Both the position numbers and the translations under genes were made by a program. DNA of 42,693 bases, from NCBI GenBank assembly GCA_045546775.1, contig JAZQDM010000038.1, forward strand, positions 1 through 42,693. Reading direction: 5' to 3'. Source of the DNA: RGIG3002 sp045546775 (GTDB taxonomy: Bacteria > Bacillota > Clostridia > Lachnospirales > Lachnospiraceae). Every line of letters begins with the position of its first letter. The first letter of the stretch is position 1. The notes beneath the pieces are model-generated. The model did not search any database. It worked only from the letters and a program-made list of their open reading frames with translations, and had not been told where the DNA came from. Shown here one piece after another: positions 24,971-33,123 of this stretch.

Positions 24971-25795
24971 ATGACTGAAACGACAAATACTACAATAACG
25001 AAAAATAGGGGATTAAGCGGCAGCACTTTAAAAATCATTGCAATGGTATGCATGTTGATTGACCACATTGCCGCAGTTGTATTACTCCGTGTTCTTATCG
25101 AAAACGGCTACCTTTCTGCTATCAGAAATGAATCTTTAGAAGCTATTTTTATGGAACAGTTTGGATTGCTTTATACGATGTACACGTTGATGCGCCTTAT
25201 CGGCCGCCTCGGCTTTCCGATTTTCTGTTTCCTGCTGATTGAAGGATTTCTCCATACAAAAAATGTGTGGAAATATGCCACAAGATTATTCCTTTTTGCA
25301 TTGGTATCCGAAGTACCGTTTGATTTAGCCTTCAGAGGCACTGTATCTACACTGGATTATCAAAATGTATTCTTCACGTTGCTTTTGGGACTTCTCTGCA
25401 TCGTATGCATCAAAAAGGCGGAAGACAAATTTACACAAAACAAAGTTGTTGAACTGATTTGTGATGCGGCTATTATTTTACTGTTTGCTGTTGCAGCTTA
25501 TTTGTTAAAAACCGATTATGACATGTGGGGAATTCTCACCATCGCCGTAATGTATATGTTCCGCAGAAACCGCATCGCACAGATGGCTGGCGGTTCCTGT
25601 GTACTATTCTTTGCCGACATGACAGAGCTTGCTTCTTTTGCCACGATTCCGTTTATTTATCTTTACAACGGCAAGCGCGGCCTCAATTTAAAATACGTAT
25701 TTTACGCATTTTACCCGATACATTTGCTGATTTTGTATTTGATTACATATTTAATGGGAAATGCCGATTTGTTCCAGATGGTACGTTGGGGATAA
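24971..25795 (+). CDS. TraX-family membrane protein
   Basis: 274 residues, about seven membrane helices. The opening GLSGSTLKIIAMVCMLIDHI and the following LIGRLGFPIFCFLLIEGF plus YVFYAFYPIHLLILYLI are the marks of TraX, named for the F-pilin N-acetylase and related to acyltransferase-3 proteins. Chromosomal members in Firmicutes have unknown substrates. ATG 24971 follows AAAGGAGA. Second gene of the ABC-F transcript, ending at the terminator 25837-25876. Confidence 0.88.
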   Translation: MTETTNTTITKNRGLSGSTLKIIAMVCMLIDHIAAVVLLRVLIENGYLSAIRNESLEAIFMEQFGLLYTMYTLMRLIGRLGFPIFCFLLIEGFLHTKNVWKYATRLFLFALVSEVPFDLAFRGTVSTLDYQNVFFTLLLGLLCIVCIKKAEDKFTQNKVVELICDAAIILLFAVAAYLLKTDYDMWGILTIAVMYMFRRNRIAQMAGGSCVLFFADMTELASFATIPFIYLYNGKRGLNLKYVFYAFYPIHLLILYLITYLMGNADLFQMVRWG

Positions 25796-25836
25796 TGAAA
25801 CGCCGACGCGCTTTATAAATTATCTTATTGAATAAA

Positions 25837-25876
25837 AAAGCACTGCAACCTCACTAACGTGACTTTGCAGTGCTTT
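25837..25876. terminator. Bidirectional terminator between TraX and the anti-sigma gene
   Basis: A 12-bp perfect stem AAAGCACTGCAA (25837-25848) / TTGCAGTGCTTT (25865-25876), with an inner TCAC/GTGA pairing, an A-run on the left and ATTTTTG on the right. Confidence 0.88.
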
Positions 25877-25889
25877 ATTTTTGACCTTT

Positions 25890-27077
25890 TTAGCCCACTA
25901 TATAATCTTTCTCAACGATAATTTCAAATTCCTGTTCGCCCATGAAGCCCGGCGCTACATCGTACTCATCAAAGACAATGACTACGTTGCCGTTTGCGTT
26001 GATGTAGAAGTTTGTGTACTCGTCCACTGTTGTAAAACCACTGAAGCCTTCGGATGCGCCGTTATCGGTTACACCCCAGTAAACATAGTTTGGATTTTCT
26101 TTTACGCGCTGCTGCATCTGACGTACAATCTGTATGTTTGCTACATTGACATAGTTGTCACCGAGCATTTCCTGCAACGTTACGTATTTTCCGTTCAACA
26201 AATCTAAGTTGTAAAACGTTCTTTCGTTATATGTGGAAGACCATTCCTGGTTTGCCGTAATGACAAAAGAAACGATTGCACCACGGTTAAATTTCACTTC
26301 GTAGTCTACTTGAATATCAAACTGACGGTCATTCCATTCTTTCTCTGTACCGCCTGCCGCAAAAAAGGCTTTTTTGTACTCTTCATACAATGCTTTTTGA
26401 CCGGAAACATATGTCTGTACATATTTCTCAATCTTTTTATTTATGTCTGCCGTAAAGTTTGCAGCTGCCGCATTTTCAAACATATCGTTGCTGGAAACTG
26501 TCATCGGATACGGAGACGGATAAAGTGTATCAAGCACATATGACCTGTCCGGTGTAATCGCAACAATATCATTACCGGATATTGTCACTTTCATTTCTTC
26601 TTTGCTGTCATTACCGGATACGGTATTTCCGGAAACAGTATCTATGATTTCTTTGTCTGTTTCTAACGGATATTCATTGCCGGATATAGTCGGCGGAAGC
26701 ATTTCCTGAATAATCTGGTTTTCCGAATCTTCTTCCGATTCTTGAATCAGCGTCTCTTTTTCTACCGTGTAATTTCTTATCGTAAAAACTTTTGCTACAG
26801 AGCCAAGAATCGGTACTTCGCTCATTTCTTTTGCAAAAGTTTCACTGCTGTTTAAGCCCACAATCATGCTCAATATGATGACTGCTGCCGCACCGCCCAT
26901 ATATTTCATAAATTCGGAAATCGTACTGTGGGATGCTTTGTATTGCTTATCAATAGACTCTTTGTCTTTGGATTCGATTGTCTTTTTTACTACATTTTCG
27001 AGTTCCGGCGGAATTTCAATACTGTCATATATTTCTTTGGCATTATCTTGTAACAGCTTCTTCTCTTGATCGTCCAT
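25890..27077 (-). CDS. RsiV-like anti-sigma factor / DUF3298 protein
   Basis: 395 residues from ATG 27077, which has AAGGAGG ~9 nt upstream. A cytosolic helical segment (1-~52; LPPELENVV-like), one membrane helix (~54-70, AAAVIILSMIVGLNSS), a Ser/Gly/Asn-rich stretch with SGN/VSGND repeats (TISGNEY, TVSGNTVSGND, TISGND; ~128-172), then the DUF3298 domain with NREWSSTYN-like (here NQEWSSTYNERTFYNLDL), LQEMLGDNY and FSGFTTVDEYTNFYIN. RsiV binds lysozyme and releases SigV; here the C-terminal domain is of that type, the ligand unknown. It overlaps the sigma gene by 35 nt. Confidence 0.85.
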   Translation of the reverse strand: MDDQEKKLLQDNAKEIYDSIEIPPELENVVKKTIESKDKESIDKQYKASHSTISEFMKYMGGAAAVIILSMIVGLNSSETFAKEMSEVPILGSVAKVFTIRNYTVEKETLIQESEEDSENQIIQEMLPPTISGNEYPLETDKEIIDTVSGNTVSGNDSKEEMKVTISGNDIVAITPDRSYVLDTLYPSPYPMTVSSNDMFENAAAANFTADINKKIEKYVQTYVSGQKALYEEYKKAFFAAGGTEKEWNDRQFDIQVDYEVKFNRGAIVSFVITANQEWSSTYNERTFYNLDLLNGKYVTLQEMLGDNYVNVANIQIVRQMQQRVKENPNYVYWGVTDNGASEGFSGFTTVDEYTNFYINANGNVVIVFDEYDVAPGFMGEQEFEIIVEKDYIVG

Positions 27078-27567
27078 CAAAATATTCCTCCTTCAATCCT
27101 TCTTTTAATTTCGCAAGTGCCGCATACAATCTGGATTTGACCGTATTCAGATTGACTCCCGTCACTTGGGAAACTTCTTTTAACGTAAGCTGTTCAAAGA
27201 AATGTAAAACAACAACGGTCTGCATTTCTTCGGACAATTTGTTTATTTCTTCATAAACGGCTAAACCCGGCTCAAACTTCGGCTCATAATATACTTCTTC
27301 CTTCAGTTCGGTCGGCTCACATGCAATTTCTCTGCCATTCTTTTTGATATAGGTAAGGCTTTCATTCACAAGAATACGGTAAAACCATGTTTTAACCGCA
27401 TCCGGATTACGCAAACCGTGATAGTGCTCAAGCGCCTTACAAATCGCATTTTGAACAATATCAAGTGCAGAATCTTTGTTGTAAACGTAACAATACGCTA
27501 TTCGATAGAATTTTTGCTGATTTTCTACAATATAATCAACAATCTTGTCATATGTGTCCTTTGCCAC
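27043..27567 (-). CDS. ECF sigma factor (SigV-like)
   Basis: 174 residues. Region 2: FYRIAYCYVYNKDSALDIVQ and TWFYRILVNESLTYIKK; region 4: EEMQTVVVLHFFEQLTLKEV and NLNTVKSRLYAALAKLKEGL. GTG 27567 follows AGGAGGGG. No region 3, as expected. Held inactive by the overlapping RsiV-like gene product, by family analogy. An ECF-type promoter lies just upstream, suggesting autoregulation. Confidence 0.92.
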   Translation of the reverse strand: MAKDTYDKIVDYIVENQQKFYRIAYCYVYNKDSALDIVQNAICKALEHYHGLRNPDAVKTWFYRILVNESLTYIKKNGREIACEPTELKEEVYYEPKFEPGLAVYEEINKLSEEMQTVVVLHFFEQLTLKEVSQVTGVNLNTVKSRLYAALAKLKEGLKEEYFDGRSREEAVTR

Positions 27568-27590
27568 AGATGCCCCTCCTAACCTTCTAT

Positions 27591-27623
27591 AGAGTAGATT
27601 GTTGAAAGCAAAAAAAAGTTTAA
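27591..27623 (-). promoter_or_regulatory. Probable autoregulated ECF promoter
   Basis: On the minus strand AAACTTTTTTTT (27612-27623) precedes AATCTAC (27594-27600). SigV-class promoters typically read (TG)AAACTTTTT at -35 and CGTCTAA at -10; here the -35 fits closely and the -10 partly. It sits 25-55 nt before the sigma start. Confidence 0.5.
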
Positions 27624-27638
27624 TCTACTCGCAAAATT

Positions 27639-28460
27639 TTATGTTTCGTTCAATATAAAATTATCAATTACTGTTACAATACCGTCTTCGTCGTTGGATT
27701 TTGTAATGTAGTCTGCCACTTCTTTTACTTTTTCCTGGGCATTTGCCATCGCTACACCCACGCCCGCATACTCAATCATCGTCATATCATTGAAACCGTC
27801 ACCGCAGCAAATCGCATTTTCTCTTTTCAAACCGACTGTGCACAACATGCGGTCAAGAGAGGACGCTTTGTCCACACCTTTTGGCATAATTTCAATGAAA
27901 AACGGCTCACTGCGGTATACACTCGCCTGATCACCTACAAGCTCCTGCAATTCCACTTCCAGTATTGCCGCGCGCTCCGGCGGTGCAGTCATAAGGCACT
28001 TATTCACATCGAAATCCACAAAATCAACGAAGTTATCCACTTTTTGAATCGGCATACTGTTAATTCTGGCTTCCAACTCCAAAAACTCGTCCGTTCTTGT
28101 GCCGAGAATTACCGTATCGCCAAGGTAAGTAACAAGGCCGCAATCCTTCTCGGATGCAAACTTATGTAACATGGGGATTAAATTTGGATTTAACAATTTT
28201 TGGAATACAATCTCACCGGTTCTGCAATTGATGATTCTTGCTCCGTTGAAAGAAAGCAAATATCCGCCGTATTTGGAAAGCTCCAGCTCATCCGCATAGC
28301 GCTTCATACCGGGCGTAGGGCGTCCGGAAGCGAGCATGACAATGTGCCCTCTCTCCATAATATTGATAATGCCCTGCTTTGTATTTGCCGTAATTTCTTT
28401 TTTGGAATTGGTAAGAGTTCCGTCTATGTCTAATACCAAAATTTTTGCATTCTGATCCAT
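27639..28460 (-). CDS. Cof-type HAD phosphatase
   Basis: 273 residues. Motif I VLDIDGTLTNSKK (Asp10, Asp12), motif II MLASGRP, a C2-type cap between ~90 and 190, motif III lysine in MPKGVDKASSL and motif IV GDGFNDMTMIEYAGVGVAM. Such enzymes dephosphorylate sugar phosphates or cofactors such as FMN/PLP; the substrate is unknown. ATG 28460 with AGGAAGGA upstream. Separated from the ClC gene by 94 nt, A/T-rich, with no clear terminator. Confidence 0.92.
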   Translation of the reverse strand: MDQNAKILVLDIDGTLTNSKKEITANTKQGIINIMERGHIVMLASGRPTPGMKRYADELELSKYGGYLLSFNGARIINCRTGEIVFQKLLNPNLIPMLHKFASEKDCGLVTYLGDTVILGTRTDEFLELEARINSMPIQKVDNFVDFVDFDVNKCLMTAPPERAAILEVELQELVGDQASVYRSEPFFIEIMPKGVDKASSLDRMLCTVGLKRENAICCGDGFNDMTMIEYAGVGVAMANAQEKVKEVADYITKSNDEDGIVTVIDNFILNET

Positions 28461-28554
28461 GCTATTTCATCCTTCCTCTTATTATAAAACTTTTTTTCTT
28501 ATATGAATTTGAATTTTTAATAAAAAATTCTTTCTTTTTTCTTAAGTCATCGCG

Positions 28555-29793
28555 TTATTTGTATTCGAACTTAGAATACACTATTCTCTGTGCATGATAC
28601 AAGCTATAATTTCCGGAAAGCATATAACTGATGCCGATTACGATGAGCAAATAGTATACATTTGTGTATCCAAACAGCTCAAATCCGATTAGCATGGAGG
28701 AAATCGGGCAGTTTGTCACACCACAAAAAACAGCTATCATACCGAGCGATGCACTAAACGGCGCTGGCAATCCGACAATCTGGCCAAATATACAGCCAAA
28801 TGTTGCCCCAATAAAAAACGACGGCACAATTTCGCCACCTTTGTAACCCGCAGTAATCGTCACAACCGTAAACAACATTTTCAAAATAAAAGCATACGGT
28901 ACTACATTTCCTTCCAATGCCTGCTCGATAACGTGCATACCGGTACCGAGATAATCCCTGCTGCCGACGAGAAATGTCAAAACAATGACAAGACATCCGC
29001 CTATCACGATGCGCCAGTACATATCTTTGATATATTTTCCATAAAGTTTTGCGCCTTTTTGCAGCAAAATACAAAATAAAATACTAAGCAAAGCGCAGCA
29101 AATACCGAGCAATACGACCTTTGCACCGATAATGTGGTCCAACTTGATATTGGCAATCGCCGGAAAATGCTCTGCTTCCACATACATGTAATCCGCCATT
29201 TTGTATGCAATCAAAGACGCACAAATACACGGAACGAGCCCTACATAGTACATCGTACCGACGCTGGCCACTTCCATTGCAAAAAATACGGCCGCAACCG
29301 GTGTCCCAAACAGCGCAGAAAAGGCTGCCGTCATACCACACATCAACACAATTTTTTTGTCTCTTTTGTTAAATTTGAACCAGTTACCTATTTGGCTTCC
29401 AAGACTTCCGCCAATTTGCAATGCGGCACCTTCTCGTCCCACAGAACCGCCAAACATCATCGTGATAACCGTGGACACAAAAATAAGAAAAGACATGCGA
29501 AGGGGTACGTTTACTTCGTGATTCAGATTATCGATAACTGCGTCCGTGCCTTTATTTTTCTCATAGTGAAATGTCTTGTACAAATATACAATTACGATTC
29601 CGCCAAGGGGCAGCAAAAATAAAATATTCGGATGCTCCTCCCGCAACCCGGTGGCAATGTTTAAGCAATGCGCAAAAACAGAAGACACGAATCCAACAAA
29701 AAGCCCGGTCAAACAACCGAGAATAATCCACTTTATAAATTTTCTTCCGCTATATTTAAGAGAATGTATATATGCTTTTATTATTTTTCTCAT
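28555..29793 (-). CDS. ClC-type chloride channel / H+-coupled antiporter
   Basis: 412 residues, ~10-12 membrane segments. The filter motifs are visible: GSVGREGAALQIGGSLG (family GKEGP/GREGP; the gating Glu is present) and GGEIVPSFFIGATFG (GxFxP). C-terminal cystathionine-beta-synthase domains are absent, as in the short bacterial forms. It moves Cl- or F- with or without proton exchange. The F-specific CLC-F subgroup carries GREGT/GRDG-type changes; GREGA is intermediate, so ion choice is open. ATG 29793 with AGAGAGGT upstream. Confidence 0.9.
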   Translation of the reverse strand: MRKIIKAYIHSLKYSGRKFIKWIILGCLTGLFVGFVSSVFAHCLNIATGLREEHPNILFLLPLGGIVIVYLYKTFHYEKNKGTDAVIDNLNHEVNVPLRMSFLIFVSTVITMMFGGSVGREGAALQIGGSLGSQIGNWFKFNKRDKKIVLMCGMTAAFSALFGTPVAAVFFAMEVASVGTMYYVGLVPCICASLIAYKMADYMYVEAEHFPAIANIKLDHIIGAKVVLLGICCALLSILFCILLQKGAKLYGKYIKDMYWRIVIGGCLVIVLTFLVGSRDYLGTGMHVIEQALEGNVVPYAFILKMLFTVVTITAGYKGGEIVPSFFIGATFGCIFGQIVGLPAPFSASLGMIAVFCGVTNCPISSMLIGFELFGYTNVYYLLIVIGISYMLSGNYSLYHAQRIVYSKFEYK

Positions 29794-29956
29794 CCGTTAC
29801 CTCTCTGAAATGTCTTTATCATTATATTTATGTAATTCTTACATTTTATGCAACCAGCATCTTAACGTTATCTTAACACGTTTGTTTTCGGAAGTCACTT
29901 TGTATGTTGTATGGATATTGATTTTCATGTAAAAGTTTATCTATAAAGTCAGAAAA

Positions 29957-29990
29957 GCCGACAGCTTTTGCTGCCGGCATTTTTGCTTAC
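29957..29990. terminator. Terminator of the antiporter gene
   Basis: GCCGACAGC (29957-29965) pairs with GCTGCCGGC (29970-29978; one wobble pair on the minus strand, mismatch on +) around TTTT; T-runs follow on both strands (CTTTTC on minus, ATTTTTG on +). It lies 16 nt after the stop at 29994. Confidence 0.8.
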
Positions 29991-29993
29991 TAT

Positions 29994-31169
29994 TTATTTT
30001 TCCGGATATTTTGCATACAAAATCTTCAAAATAATCGGTGTGGAAATGGATGAAATAATAATCAACAAAATAACTGCTGTAAAGTAAACCGGAGTCATCA
30101 ATCCAACAGAAAGTCCTTTTTGGGAAACGATAAGGGCAACTTCACCGCGGGTCATCATGCCGACACCGATTTTTAACGATTCACTCCAGTTGAATTTGCA
30201 CAATTTTGCAACGAGACCGCAACCTACAATCTTTGTAACAAGAGCAACTACCACAAATCCGACTGCAAACAACAAAATGGATGTATCGATACTTTCGATA
30301 TTCGTTTTTAATCCGATACTGGCAAAGAAAACCGGTCCAAACAGCATGTAGGAGTTGATGTCCATCTTTTCGGCGATGTACTCGGAATCTTTAATGGAGC
30401 AAAGGATAATACCTGCCACATACGCACCTGTAATGTCCGCGATGCCAAAGAAATGCTCCGCAATGTAAGCAAGTGCAAAACAAAGTGCAAGGCCGGCAAT
30501 CGGAATACGTCTCGTGTGCGGATATTTTGTATCAATCCACTTAAACAATTTGAACATAACAAAACCGACGCCAATTGCAAAAATAAAGAACAAAACGGTA
30601 GAAAGTACTACGCTTCCCGGGTTAGAATCCGGCGTCTTAAATCCGATTACAAAAGTAAGAACGATAATACCGATTACATCATCAATAATCGCCGCGCTCA
30701 AAATCGTTGTACCGACTTTTCCTTTTAAATATCCCATTTCTTTTAAGGATTCCACCGTGATACTCACGGAAGTTGCAGTCATAATCGTACCGATGAAAAC
30801 TGCTTTATAAAATTCTTCGGAACCCCACGGAGACATGCCGTAAAATCCCATATATAAGAAGGAGCCGCCTACTAACGGCACAAAAACACCTGCACAGGCA
30901 ATCAAAAGAGCAATCGGGCCGGTTTTTAACAAATCTTTCAAATTTGTTTCTAGACCTGCAGAAAACATCAACAATACAACACCGATTTCTGCCATCTGAA
31001 TCAAAAAATCACTCTGTTCTACCCAACCTAACAGACAGGGACCAATCACAAGACCGGCTACAATTTCACCTACAACTTGCGGAGCTTTCAGCTGCCTTGC
31101 AAGAATACCAAATACTTTTGCCACAACAATAATTATCGCCAAGTCTTTAAATACGCCATATGCTTCCAT
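29994..31169 (-). CDS. CPA2-type cation:proton antiporter (KefB/NhaS3-like)
   Basis: 391 residues from ATG 31169 (MEAYGVFKDLAIII) with GGAGGAAAAAC directly ahead; the longer frame from 31187 overlaps it. About 13 membrane segments. Family marks: PQVVGEIVAGLVIGPCLLGW, VLLMFSAGLETNLKDLL, TMTATSVSITVESLKEMG, the Asp pair AAIIDDVIGIIVL and a final GMMTRGEVALIVSQKGL. It exchanges Na+ or K+ for protons. No RCK/TrkA-N regulatory domain is fused to it. Confidence 0.92.
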   Translation of the reverse strand: MEAYGVFKDLAIIIVVAKVFGILARQLKAPQVVGEIVAGLVIGPCLLGWVEQSDFLIQMAEIGVVLLMFSAGLETNLKDLLKTGPIALLIACAGVFVPLVGGSFLYMGFYGMSPWGSEEFYKAVFIGTIMTATSVSITVESLKEMGYLKGKVGTTILSAAIIDDVIGIIVLTFVIGFKTPDSNPGSVVLSTVLFFIFAIGVGFVMFKLFKWIDTKYPHTRRIPIAGLALCFALAYIAEHFFGIADITGAYVAGIILCSIKDSEYIAEKMDINSYMLFGPVFFASIGLKTNIESIDTSILLFAVGFVVVALVTKIVGCGLVAKLCKFNWSESLKIGVGMMTRGEVALIVSQKGLSVGLMTPVYFTAVILLIIISSISTPIILKILYAKYPEK

Positions 31170-31240
31170 GTTTTTCCTCCATTCCAAGTGTTTTCACAAA
31201 TCCGCAAAATGCACCTTATATTATTAAAACAAATTAAAAA

Positions 31241-31273
31241 AGCTTAGATGAAATTTTTAACTTCATCTAAGCT
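31241..31273 (-). terminator. Terminator of the LytTR regulator gene
   Basis: A 12-bp perfect stem AGCTTAGATGAA (31241-31252) / TTCATCTAAGCT (31262-31273); on the minus strand TTTTTTTAATTTG follows. It is 83 nt after the regulator stop. Confidence 0.85.
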
Positions 31274-31355
31274 AAAATTGTAGCACTTTGAAAATAAAAA
31301 ACAAGAAAATAAGTAATAAAAATTTTATAGAAATTTTAGATTTGATTAGATACTT

Positions 31356-32102
31356 TTACATAAATCTCCTCTTAATTTCCTCGTACTTTTCACTAATCAT
31401 AAGCGCATCCTTGTCAATATCCTTAAAAGTTACAATATAAGTCCATCGACCGTACGGCTCAATTTTTTTGATTTGGGACACATTGATAATGTACGACTTG
31501 TGGCTTCTTAAAAACTGTTCTTTGTCAAGCTTTGCTTCCACATCCGACAAGCTTGCAGACGTAACAAAAGAATCACTTTTTGTATAAATAACGGTACTGC
31601 CGTTTTCGCGTTGCACAAGAATAATGTCTTTAATATCCACAAAACTCATACTTTCTTTGCCTTTTACAAGCAGCTTTTCCAAGCCTTTCTCATATTTGAC
31701 AATTTTATCAAGCTCCGAGCTGTCCGGTTCCTGATTTTGTTTGAATCCTTCGATTCTCTCAAGTGTCCGGTTTACCCGCTCAATATTAAAAGGCTTCAAA
31801 ATATAGTCAAACGCATACACTTCAAAAGCATCCGACATATATTCTGTATGGGCGGTAGCAAAAATAATTTTTGTTTTCGGCTCCAAATCCGCAATAATTT
31901 TTGCACATTCTAACCCACTGTCACCATTTATTTCGATATCAAGAAAAACAACTTCCGGTTTCTTTTTCATAAAAAGTGTTACCGCATTCGCCAAGTTGTC
32001 ACTTTCCGCCACTACTTCAAAACCCGGCTTTTTCTCAATGATTTTGTTAAGAAGTTTTCGGATTCCCTCTTCATCTTCCACAAGCATAACACTAATCGGC
32101 AT
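31356..32102 (-). CDS. LytTR-family response regulator
   Basis: 248 residues. Receiver: acidic pair Glu9/Asp10 in MLVEDEEG, phosphoacceptor Asp55 in VVFLDIEING, Lys103 in YILKPFN. LytTR domain from ~140: FVDIKDIILVQRENGSTVIY, FLRSHKSYIINVSQIKKIEP. ATG 32102 with GGAGGAAAC upstream. The matching kinase is probably at 34710-35540, four genes upstream on the same strand, because both are of the LytS/SpoOB-AgrC/LytTR sort and no other kinase is near. Its leader is occupied by palindromic element B. Confidence 0.9.
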   Translation of the reverse strand: MPISVMLVEDEEGIRKLLNKIIEKKPGFEVVAESDNLANAVTLFMKKKPEVVFLDIEINGDSGLECAKIIADLEPKTKIIFATAHTEYMSDAFEVYAFDYILKPFNIERVNRTLERIEGFKQNQEPDSSELDKIVKYEKGLEKLLVKGKESMSFVDIKDIILVQRENGSTVIYTKSDSFVTSASLSDVEAKLDKEQFLRSHKSYIINVSQIKKIEPYGRWTYIVTFKDIDKDALMISEKYEEIKRRFM

Positions 32103-32120
32103 CTGTTTCCTCCGTCTGAA

Positions 32121-32446
32121 TTTATAGTATGATTAAGGATATCAAAAAATTATTCAAAGTTTTACATAGTAACTTACACAAAATAATTAACTGACAAAGC
32201 GACTTACGAAAAATATTTAGTTTTTCTTAGTGCTTTTTCATTTTTAGTAATTCGCTGACACGATGTCAGCGAAAGGCTTATTTCTCCAAGGATGGAGAAT
32301 ATAAGCCGGTTACGTATTATAAAAAAAATTTCTTTAAAAGCACTTAGAAAAACTTATATTTGAAGTACGGAGTTTTAAAGTTAATTATTTTACGTAAGTT
32401 ACTATTAAATTTTGAAAATCTTTTGATACCTTAATCATACTATAAA
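32121..32446. repeat. Large palindromic element B, possible mobile element or structured RNA
   Basis: Outer arms 32121-~32237 and ~32338-32446 are inverted copies (outer end TTTATAGTATGATTAAGG; inner TTAGTGCTTTT). Centre: hairpin TTCGCTGA/TCAGCGAA (32251-32273) with loop CACGATG, hairpin GGCTTAT/ATAAGCC plus TCC/GGA (32275-32307) with loop AAGGAT and internal GAAT, then GGTTACGTA (32308-32316). Only the arms differ from element A. It ends 18 nt before the regulator start; no ORF lies inside. Confidence 0.85.
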
Positions 32447-32447
32447 G

Positions 32448-32482
32448 TTGCGAGTCTGTAAAAACAGACTCGCAAGTATTTT
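32448..32482. terminator. Hairpin at the end of the Q/N-rich protein gene
   Basis: A 12-bp perfect stem TTGCGAGTCTGT (32448-32459) / ACAGACTCGCAA (32464-32475) with loop AAAA. On + it is followed by GTATTTTTTA; on the minus strand the tail is only CTTTATAG, so termination for the minus-strand gene may be incomplete. Confidence 0.7.
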
Positions 32483-33106
32483 TTATCTTCTTCTATGTCT
32501 TTTTTTGCAAGCCGGCTCTCCAAGTATTTCCGACCATACAATGGCTTCCCTCAACTTCTCAGGAGCAACTCCTTTATCCACTTTTATCGGCTGACTGCTT
32601 CTGCTCATCACGCAATTTTGCGGAATATTTGGGTTTGCCTGAGGCTGACCATTTCCCGCTGCCTGCATTTGCTGAGGCTGCACCTGACCCGGCACTGTCT
32701 GATAAGGACTTGCCTGCGGATAAGGTTGATTTTGCGGACAATTTTGTACCTGCACATAAGGGTAATTTTCATTTGGCGAAAATGCAAAGGATCCATTTTG
32801 TGGTTGTCTTGCCATGCGGTTTTGCTGCACTTTATTACCAAGTCCTGCCTGAATTCTTTGTTTTACTCTAAGTGCGTCTTCCGCACTCATTTTTTGATTC
32901 AAAGAATTAGTCCCCATATTGGATGCAAACATATTTTGATTTTTTTGGTTTTGTTGTCTTTTTTGAGGATTCCTATTCATGGAACCCATCAATTCTCCGG
33001 CGATTTCTCCTACGAAACCGCCGCCGAATTCATCCATCACTTCACCTAAAACTTCACCTAAAATTCCGCCCGGAAAGCCGCCTCTATTTTGCTTATTGTT
33101 CGGCAT
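32483..33106 (-). CDS. Gly- and Gln/Asn-rich protein of unknown function, flotillin operon
   Basis: 207 residues. An N-terminal amphipathic Gly-rich stretch (GGFPGGILGEVLGEVMDEF, GGGFVGEIAGELMGSM), a Gln/Asn/Pro-rich middle (~45-165, low complexity) and a conserved-looking C-terminal motif (APEKLREAIVWSEILGEPAC, then basic KKRHRRR). No membrane helix. ATG 33106 with GGAGG at 7 nt. It follows floA by 17 nt, so a role at FloA microdomains or as a scaffold is a context-only guess. The family is not one I know. Confidence 0.75.
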   Translation of the reverse strand: MPNNKQNRGGFPGGILGEVLGEVMDEFGGGFVGEIAGELMGSMNRNPQKRQQNQKNQNMFASNMGTNSLNQKMSAEDALRVKQRIQAGLGNKVQQNRMARQPQNGSFAFSPNENYPYVQVQNCPQNQPYPQASPYQTVPGQVQPQQMQAAGNGQPQANPNIPQNCVMSRSSQPIKVDKGVAPEKLREAIVWSEILGEPACKKRHRRR

Positions 33107-33123
33107 AGATTCGCCTCCCCGCT

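Noticed and set aside
28511..28530. GAATTTTT/AAAAATTC hairpin
   Set aside because: All A/T, followed by T only on +, where no gene ends; probably composition.
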